A stretch of DNA of 12,038 nucleotides from Chloroflexota bacterium (GCA_016200825.1 JACQEA010000274.1:1-12038), one strand, 5' to 3'. Counted from the stretch's first letter, positions 1 to 6,928 are shown. Program-made: numbers and translations. The notes: generated by a model from the sequence alone, not told the origin.

Positions 1-701
1 GTGAGCGTGCCTTTCAAATCTCCAAACGTAATGTTGCGTCCCACCGCGAGCCCTTCGACTTGATAAAATTGAATTTCACTGCGCGCGGTAATCTGTTCAT
101 AGCGATAACACATCCCGGGCAAAATCACGCGGATCGGATTCGGGTGCAACGCGCGCATTGCGCGAATTTGTCCGGGCGAGGTATGCGTGCGCAACAGTAC
201 GCGTTGTTCCGTCTCGGCGATATAAAACGTGCTCCAGTTATCGCGCGCGGGATGATAAAGTGGAATGTTCAAGAGTTGAAAATTCATTTCATCCGATTCC
301 ACTTCGCGCGTGCGAAAAATTTGAAAGCCCATATCGCCCCACACGCGATAAATATCGCGCATCACGCGCGTGGCGGGATGCAAACGTCCGCGCGCGCGCG
401 GACGCCCGGGCAGCGTCACGTCAAGCGGTTCGCTTTCTAACGATTCGGACAGCGCGCGTTGTTGCATCAGTCCGGTTTTCGCGGCGAACGCGGATTCCAG
501 TTCGGTCTTGACTTCATTCGCCAGTTTGCCGACCGACGCGCGTTCTGCTTTCGGCAGCGCGCCTAATTTTTCCATCGCTTGCGCGAGCGCGCCTTTGCGT
601 CCCAAAAATTTCACGCGCCATTCTTCGAGCGCGGCCTTGTCCCAGATCGGATCGAGTTCCGCGCGCGCGGTGTCGCGTAATTGATTAAGTTGGTCAAGCA
701 T
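1..701 (-). CDS. pheS: Phenylalanyl-tRNA synthetase alpha subunit, partial (C-terminus outside window)
   Basis: Catalytic alpha subunit of cytoplasmic PheRS, which forms an (alpha-beta)2 enzyme and charges tRNA-Phe. The 233 visible residues cover the N-terminal helical tRNA-binding arm (about 1-85) and the first part of the class II catalytic core. Recognisable family segments are NFQLLNIPLYHPARD (about 140-154), LLRTHTSPGQIRAM (about 169-182, class II motif 2 region), and FYQVEGLAVGRNITFGDLKG (about 212-231). The family is about 340 residues, so roughly the last 110, including motif 3, lie beyond base 1. The ATG at 701-699 is preceded by AAAGGA with good spacing, which decides the start. pheT would be expected next on the minus strand. 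The gene lies 75 nt behind the MFS gene. A Phe-type T-box far upstream on the same strand may control it. Confidence 0.97.
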   Translation of the reverse strand, partial: MLDQLNQLRDTARAELDPIWDKAALEEWRVKFLGRKGALAQAMEKLGALPKAERASVGKLANEVKTELESAFAAKTGLMQQRALSESLESEPLDVTLPGRPRARGRLHPATRVMRDIYRVWGDMGFQIFRTREVESDEMNFQLLNIPLYHPARDNWSTFYIAETEQRVLLRTHTSPGQIRAMRALHPNPIRVILPGMCYRYEQITARSEIQFYQVEGLAVGRNITFGDLKGTL

Positions 702-712
702 AAGTTCCTTTC

Positions 713-771
713 ACCGCCAAGACGCCAAGAGCGCGAAGAATAAGAAAAATTTTTCTTTGCGCCTTTGCGGT
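713..771. repeat. Imperfect inverted repeat of the ACCGCAAAG family between MFS gene and pheS
   Basis: Read on the minus strand the region begins ACCGCAAAGGCGCAAAGAAA and ends with the reverse complement of ACCGCCAAGACGCCAAGA. The two arms are diverged inverted copies meeting at AAAAATTTTT. The element fills almost the whole 75-nt gap between the MFS stop and the pheS Shine-Dalgarno. The RNA could fold into a long imperfect hairpin, but no T-run follows the closing arm, so it does not look like a standard intrinsic terminator. Related half-copies occur at 8894-8921, 9650-9668 and 9784-9803. Confidence 0.75.
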
Positions 772-776
772 TAGAT

Positions 777-2039
777 CTAGTCTGTGTACTCGCGCAACTG
801 TGGCACGAGCCACGCGGTTGCCATCACCGCGATCACGGTCGCGATTCCGCCGGTGATGACCGAAAGCGGCGCGCCGATCAGCGCGGCGACGAGTCCGGCT
901 TCTAAATCGCCTAAGCGCGGGCCGCCCATAAAGAAAATCATATTCACGCCGGTCATTCGGCCGCGCAAATGATCCGGCGTCGCGAGTTGGCGCAACGTAT
1001 TCCGCATGATCGTACTGATGGTGTCCGCCGCGCCCACAATCGCGAGAAAGAAAATCGAAAGCCAAAATAAATTCGACATGCCGTACAGCGTCGTCGCGAT
1101 TCCGTACACGGCAACTGCCGTCAGCACTAATTTTCCTTTGCGCGCGATATTGCGCGCGACCGACATCGCCGCGCCCGCGATCACCGCGCCGACCGATTCC
1201 GCCGCATACAAAATTCCCAAACCCGCCGCGCCCACATGCAAAATTTCTTTCGCGAAAATCGGCAAGAGCGATGTCGCGGAAGAAAAAAATGTCGCGATAA
1301 AATCGAGCAGCATTGTCGCGAGAATCATTTTGGATTTGTGCACAAAGCGCACGCCTTCGGTGAGCGAATCGCGCGTAAACTTCACCGCGATAGAATGATT
1401 CTGCGTCGGCGCTTTGATGAGAAAGAGCGCGAGCAACATTCCTAAAAACGAAATTGCGTTGATGAGGTACACCATACCCACGCCGACGGTCGCTTCATTC
1501 TCCACACCGGCGAATCCGATCACAAAACCACCGACGGCTGGCCCCACCATTCCCGCAGTTTGATGAACGATATTGTTCAACGAAAGCGCGTTCGTCAAAT
1601 TTTCTTTCGGAACCAAATTCGGCGTGAGCGATTGACGCGCCGGACCATCAAACGCCATCATCGCCGCCAACAGCGCGGCGATAACAAAAAGCGCGGGCAC
1701 GGAAATCGTTTGCGAAAAAGTCAGCGCGCTCAAGAGCGTCGCGCCAATCATCAACCCGCTTTGCGTGACGAACAACACGCGCCGCCGATCGTGCGCGTCC
1801 GCAAACACGCCGCCAACCAGCGATAAAACGACAACGGGAATAAAACGCGCGAGACTAATCAACCCCAGCGCGAGCGGCGAATGCGTTAGCAAATAGACGT
1901 GGTAGTTGAGCGCCATCTGTTGCATCTGCGAACCCAACTGCGAGACGAGTTGGCCCGACCAAAGCAAACGATAATCGCGATATTGAAACGCCGGAAAACG
2001 CGCGGGAGTTGGCTGGATGGTTTCGGTTTGAGTGCTCAT
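777..2039 (-). CDS. MFS transporter, MFS_3 / EntS-like drug or siderophore exporter type
   Basis: A 420-residue inner-membrane protein with about 12 predicted helices, consistent with a proton-driven exporter. GGVFADAHDRRRVL (about 76-89) is the MFS motif A loop between helices 2 and 3. The stretch DGPARQSLTPNLVP followed by NALSLNN and GPAVGG is typical of the MFS_3 group that contains EntS-like exporters. The second half has the usual LRGRMTGVNMIFF segment near helix 10. The substrate cannot be read from the sequence. The ATG starts only 4 nt after the TAA of the glycosyltransferase gene, with A/T-rich sequence and no Shine-Dalgarno in between, so translation probably depends on the upstream gene. 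Family call is firm; specificity is open. Confidence 0.92.
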   Translation of the reverse strand: MSTQTETIQPTPARFPAFQYRDYRLLWSGQLVSQLGSQMQQMALNYHVYLLTHSPLALGLISLARFIPVVVLSLVGGVFADAHDRRRVLFVTQSGLMIGATLLSALTFSQTISVPALFVIAALLAAMMAFDGPARQSLTPNLVPKENLTNALSLNNIVHQTAGMVGPAVGGFVIGFAGVENEATVGVGMVYLINAISFLGMLLALFLIKAPTQNHSIAVKFTRDSLTEGVRFVHKSKMILATMLLDFIATFFSSATSLLPIFAKEILHVGAAGLGILYAAESVGAVIAGAAMSVARNIARKGKLVLTAVAVYGIATTLYGMSNLFWLSIFFLAIVGAADTISTIMRNTLRQLATPDHLRGRMTGVNMIFFMGGPRLGDLEAGLVAALIGAPLSVITGGIATVIAVMATAWLVPQLREYTD

Positions 2040-2043
2040 TTTT

Positions 2044-4503
2044 TTAAAAATATTTTGGACGCGGATTGTCGCGGAAAGAACAGATTGTGGAAAATCTTAA
2101 TCTGATTTTTTCCGCGTTTCTTCGCGTCCTATCTCCATTCGCGTGCGTGACGGGCAAGCGCGCAAGACTGGGATATTCATAAAACCCTAATTCAATTTTG
2201 TAATCGCCGGGCGCGAGATCGCGCGGCAATTCTAGCGCGTACTCATCGCGCACAATCTCTCCCGCGTCCCAAAGCGAAGTGGGATAGGATCCGGCGAATG
2301 GTTGAGTGTCTATTTGCGCGCGAATGTTGCCGCGCACATCGAGCAAGTGAATAAAGACGGTATAGTTTTGGTCGGTTTTCGCGCGGCTCTGCCAATAAAG
2401 TTTGAATTGCAAAGTTTCTCCCGCCCGCGCCGAGTTGGAATTGATTGATAAATTCCGCAGAGAAAACATTTCACCAAATTTCGCGTTGACTGCGCGCGTC
2501 CGACTCAACTCGTCCTGCGATGGAGCAGACGGCGAAACTTTGAATGATTCAAGGTAGAGTTTGTCGGACAAGGATTGATCCGCGTTCGGCAAAACAGGCA
2601 TGCGTCCCAAGCCAATGACATCCACGTCTAGTTCAACGCGATACAAACCGGGCGCGGCGTTCCCCGGCACCGCGATTTTCCAATCCACGCGCGCGATTCC
2701 TTCAGGCCAACGGTCGCCGGAATTCGCGCCGAAGAGTTCTCCGGTCGCAGCGGCGATTTCGTGATCGGAGCGATCGAGCAATCGCGTTGTGAGTTGTAAA
2801 GGGTAACGTCGCGGTTGCACTGCGCGCCAATAAAAAGTGAGTTGGATTGGTGCGCCTGCCAGCAATTTGGAATCGCTCGTATCATAACCAACCAAGTCAA
2901 GCCACTCACCGAGAAAACCAAAACGCGCGGACACGCGTTGCGCGGGTCCCATCGCGTGCGTTTTGTAAATTCCAATCGCGTGTCCCTTCTCAGCCACGCG
3001 CGCGATCGGAAAAAATTTCGAGAGAAAATCTTCGTAGCGTTCTGTCGCGCGGGATTGAAGCATGGGGATTAAATTGGAACCGGAATGCGTTCCGTAACCT
3101 GTGACGATGTACTCCCACCCATTTTTCTCGTACCAATCCGAAGACTGCGCCAACAAATCTTGAAACTCGGTCGCACTGTATTGGCGGCTCACGGACGGTC
3201 CGTACGATTCAATCGCGACCGTCGCGCCCGCCGGTAAATTTGCCTCAATCCAACGCCGCGCGCGAATGAGATTTGTGTTTGCGTCAATGGCATCATAGAG
3301 CAACATGCCCAAGACAAGCGCGGCGGAAATTGCGCCCGCCGCCACTAGTTTGCGCGCGAAATTTTTGATCTGCCACAGCGGAATCAATTGCCAAATCAAA
3401 ATTCCAAGCAGTGTGAAATGCGCGAACAAATGCGGCACGAATCCTTGTTGCCACAAAAACGGCTCCAACTGAATCACAATCAAACCCATAACCGACCAAG
3501 CCACAATGACCGGGTGAAACTTGCTCCACGCCATCCAGATGAACAAGGGCAAAAGCAGAAAGACATAGTAATGATACCACATCACGTTCGTGACAAAGAT
3601 ACTGCCGATGCTCACAATGATAAACAGCGGCTCCCGTTGTTTAGACGCGAACGCGCAGATCCCACTCGCAACAAAAATGATCGCGATCCAAGCCAGCAAC
3701 ACGCGTTGAAAATCTATCCACGCGCCGGATTCAATCCATCCTTGCGCGTACAAAATCGAAACGAGTGACGAAGAATCTGATCCTGCCCAGCGCCGCGCGA
3801 GATTCTTCATCACATCAAGATAAATGGTTGGCGACTGCGACCCGAACAAAAAGTACGTTATCGCGTATGCGCCTGCCACAATGCCCAGTCCCCACGCGAT
3901 TTCGCGAAAACGACGCTGGATCGCGAGAAAGACAAAGAAAACAACCGGAACCAACTTTGTAACAACCGCGACTGCTAACCCCAGCCCAGCCAAGGTCGGG
4001 AGTACATCAGAGTACGCGAACATCAGAAAGATGCCGAACGACGTGATGACATTAATCTGTCCCATGTGCAAGAGTTCAAACAGCGGCGCGAAACCAAATG
4101 CTAACGGGAACCACCACCAATAAATTTTCAATTTGATTTCATAGTGCCTTGCGATGCCTCTGACCATCCAAGCAAGCAGCACGAGATTCACCGCGCTAAA
4201 AACAGCCGAGCGCCAAAAACCTTCCGGCAGATAGAAAAAAGGCGCGGCGATCAAGAGCCCCGGCAAGGGATAGAGATATGCGGTCAGAATATTACTATAC
4301 GCGTATGGATTCAATCCCTTCAATGCCTGGGCGTAGGCGTTCAAATAAGTATCGAGATCCTGCATGAGCGGTCCGGGAAACGCCAGATAAGTTTGGAGAC
4401 CCAACGCAACATAGCCCGCCAAAACCAACGCAACCAAAACGCGCGTCAGTTTTGTGCACGCGATTTTCTCTGCGACCTGCATCGTTCGGTCTTGAAGACT
4501 CAC
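2044..4503 (-). CDS. GT87/DUF2029-like polytopic glycosyltransferase with two C-terminal beta domains
   Basis: An 819-residue protein. Residues about 20-405 hold roughly ten hydrophobic helices. Near the end of the first long loop is LMQDLDTYLNAY with two Asp (49, 51), as expected for the catalytic Asp of GT-C enzymes. GLNPYAYS (63-70), HMGQINV (146-152) and TKLVPVVFF (182-190) resemble GT87/DUF2029 polyprenyl-phosphate-mannose-dependent transferases. Residues 405-520 form a soluble extracytoplasmic part. Two related beta domains follow: a degenerate one (about 550-655) and a clear one (about 695-785), with the hallmark FKLYWQS, YTVFIHLLD, YPTSLWDAGE, PGDYKIELGFYE and RLPV. I know such domains from the ends of other membrane glycosyltransferases. 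GTG is taken as start; ATG at codon 8 is an alternative and neither has a strong Shine-Dalgarno. The last ~25 codons are made of a palindromic repeat (2057-2129). Acceptor unknown. Confidence 0.85.
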   Translation of the reverse strand: MSLQDRTMQVAEKIACTKLTRVLVALVLAGYVALGLQTYLAFPGPLMQDLDTYLNAYAQALKGLNPYAYSNILTAYLYPLPGLLIAAPFFYLPEGFWRSAVFSAVNLVLLAWMVRGIARHYEIKLKIYWWWFPLAFGFAPLFELLHMGQINVITSFGIFLMFAYSDVLPTLAGLGLAVAVVTKLVPVVFFVFLAIQRRFREIAWGLGIVAGAYAITYFLFGSQSPTIYLDVMKNLARRWAGSDSSSLVSILYAQGWIESGAWIDFQRVLLAWIAIIFVASGICAFASKQREPLFIIVSIGSIFVTNVMWYHYYVFLLLPLFIWMAWSKFHPVIVAWSVMGLIVIQLEPFLWQQGFVPHLFAHFTLLGILIWQLIPLWQIKNFARKLVAAGAISAALVLGMLLYDAIDANTNLIRARRWIEANLPAGATVAIESYGPSVSRQYSATEFQDLLAQSSDWYEKNGWEYIVTGYGTHSGSNLIPMLQSRATERYEDFLSKFFPIARVAEKGHAIGIYKTHAMGPAQRVSARFGFLGEWLDLVGYDTSDSKLLAGAPIQLTFYWRAVQPRRYPLQLTTRLLDRSDHEIAAATGELFGANSGDRWPEGIARVDWKIAVPGNAAPGLYRVELDVDVIGLGRMPVLPNADQSLSDKLYLESFKVSPSAPSQDELSRTRAVNAKFGEMFSLRNLSINSNSARAGETLQFKLYWQSRAKTDQNYTVFIHLLDVRGNIRAQIDTQPFAGSYPTSLWDAGEIVRDEYALELPRDLAPGDYKIELGFYEYPSLARLPVTHANGDRTRRNAEKIRLRFSTICSFRDNPRPKYF
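2057..2129. repeat. 73-bp nested palindrome inside the 3' end of the glycosyltransferase gene
   Basis: On the minus strand the order is GGACGCG, 6 nt, CGCGGAAA, 4 nt, CAGATT, 12 nt, AATCTG, 3 nt, TTTCCGCG, 6 nt, CGCGTCC. All three arm pairs are perfectly complementary and nested, so the element folds into one long interrupted hairpin. It lies in frame within the coding region and supplies about residues 792-816 of the glycosyltransferase. The stop TAA follows 10 nt after it. The sequence after the stem (AAAATATTTTT) is T-rich, so it could also weaken transcription into the MFS gene. Element family not identified. Confidence 0.85.
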
Positions 4504-4507
4504 TGCT

Positions 4508-4780
4508 TCACTCGATCATTTCCTCCGGCGGCATAAAAGTTCCATCTGCCGCGCGCCGCGCCGGTTGAATCGCGATGATCGCATCGCGGTTGAGCGCGCC
4601 GTAAATGTGCGGATATTTTTTCGCCGCATCGTCGTAGCGCCATTTCGCGCGGACGCGCGCGGTGTCAATCGTAAGATAATAAAATGGTTCGAGATGCGCG
4701 CGATAGTACGGGACGTAATCCGCGCGCGCATCTTGCGCGTCGAAATAAGATTGCGGAACGAGATGATAGGTGATGAACAT
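4508..4780 (-). CDS. DUF952-like protein lacking the central family block
   Basis: A 90-residue protein. The C-terminal half, WRYDDAAKKYPHIYGALNRD followed by AIIAIQP and DGTFMPP, closely fits the conserved end of DUF952 (PF06108), and YHLVPQSYFDAQ fits its beginning. In the family, about 30 residues with the GFIHC(S/T) motif and the ANRFY helix lie between these parts. Here YVPYYRAHLEPFYYLTID joins them directly, so the presumed active or ligand site is missing. The reading frame is intact. The domain's function is unknown. It is the first gene after the T-box terminator (start 9 nt after the T-run), and its TGA is 4 nt before the GTG of the glycosyltransferase. It could be a remnant kept as a leader cistron, or a true compact variant. 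Confidence 0.72.
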   Translation of the reverse strand: MFITYHLVPQSYFDAQDARADYVPYYRAHLEPFYYLTIDTARVRAKWRYDDAAKKYPHIYGALNRDAIIAIQPARRAADGTFMPPEEMIE

Positions 4781-4787
4781 TGCTTCA

Positions 4788-5079
4788 ACAAAAAACTCCC
4801 GCCCCCAAAGGGACGAGAGCGAATTCTCGCGGTACCACCCTAGTTAGGAAATTGGGTGATTCGCACAATCCCAGTCACCTAATCACCGCATCACCAAACT
4901 TCCTCACTCGTTCTATTCGTCCCTAACGCCGGACGCGCGGCGCAGACTATTCGCGCGATCGTTTTCGCCTGCGCGGCTCGGAAGGGAATTTCGCCGTTGC
5001 GCGTTGCGAGAGGTTTCACCCGTTCCCTCTCTTCGCTTTCAACGCTCACGCGGCTACTGGTCTTCGTTATCGCCTTTAC
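4788..5079 (-). promoter_or_regulatory. T-box leader, probably tRNA-Phe responsive (specifier UUC)
   Basis: This minus-strand leader RNA senses uncharged tRNA and switches between antiterminator and terminator. The T-box sequence AGGGTGGTACCGCGAG lies at 4841-4826, and AGGG..CGAGA pairs downstream with TCTCG.CCCT to make the antiterminator. Stem I is complete: GGCGATAACGAAG (5074-5062) pairs with CTTC..GCC near 4984-4974, AGTA (5058-5055) marks the K-turn, and GGTGAAA in the terminal loop fits the GNUGNRA motif. Aligned on the Stem I base of known glyQ T-boxes, the specifier position is TTC (4988-4986), the Phe codon. The UGGU bulge fits discriminator A73 of tRNA-Phe. One weak point is C, not a purine, after the specifier. 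Stem III is GGAAGTTTGGTGAT (4903-4890) against ATCACCCAATTTCC (4860-4847). Confidence 0.95.
4790..4819 (-). terminator. Intrinsic terminator of the T-box leader
   Basis: On the minus strand, CTCTCGTCCC, loop TTTG, then GGGGCGGGAG form a 10-bp stem (two G-U pairs), followed directly by six T (4795-4790). Its 5' arm overlaps the 3' part of the antiterminator, which is the expected mutually exclusive arrangement. Confidence 0.93.
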
Positions 5080-5085
5080 CTCTGC

Positions 5086-5113
5086 ATTATCGCCAGAAAA
5101 AAAGAATTGTCAA
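5086..5113 (-). promoter_or_regulatory. Sigma70-type promoter of the T-box operon
   Basis: TTGACA (5113-5108), 16-nt spacer, GATAAT (5091-5086) on the minus strand. Start is predicted near 5079, five bases before the first paired base of T-box Stem I. This position makes the assignment convincing. Confidence 0.85.
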
Positions 5114-5194
5114 AGCCGATTTTGTCGCGCGGCTCGCGCGGTTTTTTCGCGCGCGGGGTGTAACTTGACTTGGGGCGCGGTTACCAAAGATGGC

Positions 5195-5223
5195 TTGACG
5201 TATCCCAGTTGTGGAATTATAAT
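5195..5223 (+). promoter_or_regulatory. Near-consensus promoter of the rightward cluster; predicts a leaderless transcript
   Basis: TTGACG (5195-5200), 17-nt spacer, TATAAT (5218-5223). Only 7 nt separate the -10 box from the ATG at 5231, so the predicted start is A5230 or A5231. It is divergent from the T-box promoter; the two -35 boxes are about 80 bp apart. Confidence 0.85.
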
Positions 5224-5230
5224 CAGCACA

Positions 5231-5503
5231 ATGACCGCGCAAATCCACGCTCGCGCCGAACTGATCGAACGACTGGCGCGCCGCGCCGAACAAGCCGGAT
5301 GGAGCGCGCCCGCGATTTTATTTTTGGAAACGTACAAACCGCTCGCGTTTTTGGGCGCGCAATTTCTCTGGGCGACGCAACCCTTGCTCAATATTTGGTT
5401 CGCGTCCGATGATCTGCGCGCCATCGCGCAGCTGTTGGAAGATCGCGCGGCAGTCAATGAACTCATCGCCCGTTTGGAATCTCATGCCCCCGCGCGATCG
5501 TGA
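5231..5503 (+). CDS. Conserved-looking 90-aa protein of unknown function
   Basis: I do not recognise this protein. It has a charged amphipathic N-terminus (about 6-22), then a hydrophobic middle with APAILFLETYKPLAFLGAQF and a Pro-containing segment TQPLLNIWF, and ends with a charged helix, AQLLEDRAAVNELIARLE. The middle is not long enough for two clean membrane helices and may form a membrane-associated or buried hairpin. The frame stays open upstream to 4997, but that extension runs through the T-box region and the promoter, so ATG 5231 is chosen, in line with a leaderless start. It is the first gene of the rightward cluster, 18 nt before the DUF6754 gene. Confidence 0.8.
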   Translation: MTAQIHARAELIERLARRAEQAGWSAPAILFLETYKPLAFLGAQFLWATQPLLNIWFASDDLRAIAQLLEDRAAVNELIARLESHAPARS

Positions 5504-5521
5504 GCGCGCAGGAGTTGTCGT

Positions 5522-6331
5522 TTGGATGCCCTGATCAGTTTACTCCGCTCCACCATTGCCGGTGAGCAAGCGCGACAGTTGGCGCTCTTGCTCCTTTTTC
5601 TTCCCCTCTTTTTCTTTTCGTATTGGGCGATCAAACGCGGCGCGCATATTTCCTTGCGCGCAATTCCCGCGTACGACGCGCTCAAACGATTGCTCGCGCA
5701 CGCGGCAGAAGCGGGTCAACCGATGCATCTCGCGCTTGGCACCGGCGGCATCGGCGATCAGTCCACCGCCGACACAATGGCGGGTCTCACGGTTTTGGAA
5801 TATCTCGCCGAGCGCGCGGCAATTAGCGCGACCCCGCCGATTGTCACGATCGCAAATCCAACCGCGTTGCCGGTCGCGCAAGATTTTTTGCGCCGCGCGT
5901 ATTCGCGGCAGGGCTATCCGGAAGAGTACGATCCCGCGCGCGCGCGTTTTATCGCGCCCAATCCGGCGCTCACCTCTGGCGGCGAAGCCATTGCGTACGG
6001 CGCCGGCGCGATGCGATTGCTCGCGCGGCATGGATTGATCGCGAATGTGATGATTGGCAGATTCGGCGATGAATTTTTGTTGTTGAGCGAAACCGGCGCG
6101 CAGAAAGGCATCACGCAAATTGGCGGCACAAGTTCCGAGCGCGTGTTGCCGTTCGTGCGCGCGACGGTGGATTATCCGCTCATCGGCGAAGAAATTTACG
6201 CGGGCGGCGCGTATTTATCTAACAAGCCCGGGCACATCAGCAGTTTGCTCGCGCAAGATTTGATGCGCGGATTATTGGTCGCCGGATTGATCCTCGCCGT
6301 CGTTTTGAAAACGCTGGGAGTCATACAATGA
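5522..6331 (+). CDS. DUF6754-type membrane protein
   Basis: A 269-residue protein with one hydrophobic helix near the N-terminus (about 20-36) and one at the C-terminus (about 250-265), enclosing a soluble alpha/beta domain. Segments that match my memory of DUF6754 are LALGTGGIGDQSTAD (70-84), PTALPVAQDFLRRAYSRQG (113-131), YDPARARFIA (136-145), ETGAQKGITQIGGTSS (190-205) and DYPLIGEEIYAGGAYLS (217-233). The family has no established function. The start is TTG 5522, chosen because GGAG (5511-5514) lies 7 nt before it and no ATG or GTG fits. Its stop overlaps the next start (ATGA), so the two are translationally coupled. The large zinc-ribbon protein downstream may carry a distant paralogue of this domain. 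Confidence 0.85.
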   Translation: MDALISLLRSTIAGEQARQLALLLLFLPLFFFSYWAIKRGAHISLRAIPAYDALKRLLAHAAEAGQPMHLALGTGGIGDQSTADTMAGLTVLEYLAERAAISATPPIVTIANPTALPVAQDFLRRAYSRQGYPEEYDPARARFIAPNPALTSGGEAIAYGAGAMRLLARHGLIANVMIGRFGDEFLLLSETGAQKGITQIGGTSSERVLPFVRATVDYPLIGEEIYAGGAYLSNKPGHISSLLAQDLMRGLLVAGLILAVVLKTLGVIQ

Positions 6332-6927
6332 AGTGGTTGCCGACCGCGGTTGCAATTGGCGTGGGCTTGGTGACGCTCGCGGATTTTTTTTATCGGCATC
6401 CACTTTTGGATACGATTGGCACTGCGTTCCGCGAGTGGACAATTTTGTTGACCGCGTTCGCGCTGTTGCTCGGATTATTTAATTTATTGCACGTTCATTT
6501 TTTGCGCGTGGCGCGGCGCAATGAACCGAATCCCGGTTATAGTTTGGTCTTGCTCGCCACCGCGCTCGCGGTGACGGGAATTGGATTTTGGTTTGGCTTG
6601 CCGAGCGAGCCGATGACCTGGATTTTTTCGAATTTGTATCTACCGTTGCAAGGCGCGTTCTTTGCGCTCGTCGCGTTTTTCTTGGCGAGCGCGGCGTATC
6701 GCGCGTTGCGCGCGAATAGTTTCGCAACATTTTTGATGCTTGCCGCCGCGCTGATTGTTTTGATTGGTCAAATTCCGTTGACAAGCATCGCGACGCAAGC
6801 GAAGGATTGGATCTTGAGTGTGCCGAGCGAAGCGGGCGTGCGCGGCTTGTTGCTTGGCGTCGCGTTAGGTACGCTTGCTACCGGCGTGAGATTGCTCGTT
6901 GGAATTGACCGGCCGTATAGCGAATAA
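6328..6927 (+). CDS. Six-helix membrane protein of unknown function
   Basis: A 199-residue polytopic protein with hydrophobic segments at about 5-20, 37-56, 71-90, 103-125, 132-150 and 170-190. I see no catalytic or transport motif. Basic residues in HFLRVARRNEP (57-67) and YRALRAN (124-130) suggest cytoplasmic loops after helices 2 and 4. The ATG overlaps the DUF6754 stop by 4 nt, with GGGAG (6316-6320) as Shine-Dalgarno inside the upstream gene. The stop is one base before the next start. It has the same size and helix count as the product of 8957-9610, so the cluster may encode two parts of one membrane complex. The role is not known. Confidence 0.88.
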   Translation: MKWLPTAVAIGVGLVTLADFFYRHPLLDTIGTAFREWTILLTAFALLLGLFNLLHVHFLRVARRNEPNPGYSLVLLATALAVTGIGFWFGLPSEPMTWIFSNLYLPLQGAFFALVAFFLASAAYRALRANSFATFLMLAAALIVLIGQIPLTSIATQAKDWILSVPSEAGVRGLLLGVALGTLATGVRLLVGIDRPYSE

Positions 6928-6928
6928 A

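Noticed and set aside
1560..1826. Plus-strand open frame opposite the MFS gene
   Set aside because: Very basic antisense product of MFS coding sequence.
5165..5193. Second plus-strand promoter beginning TTGACT at 5165
   Set aside because: No acceptable -10 hexamer at 16-18 nt; the 5195-5223 promoter is far better.
4997..5230. N-terminal extension of the 90-aa protein to an ATG at 4997
   Set aside because: It overlaps T-box Stem I on the other strand and both promoters, and its composition is unlike the rest. The promoter at 5195-5223 would lie inside the gene.
6899..6928. Upstream ATG at 6899 for the zinc-ribbon protein
   Set aside because: It would add ten residues before the first zinc-ribbon Cys pair and overlap the upstream gene by 29 nt. 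MIYCAQCG at 6929 is the usual start of such ribbons.
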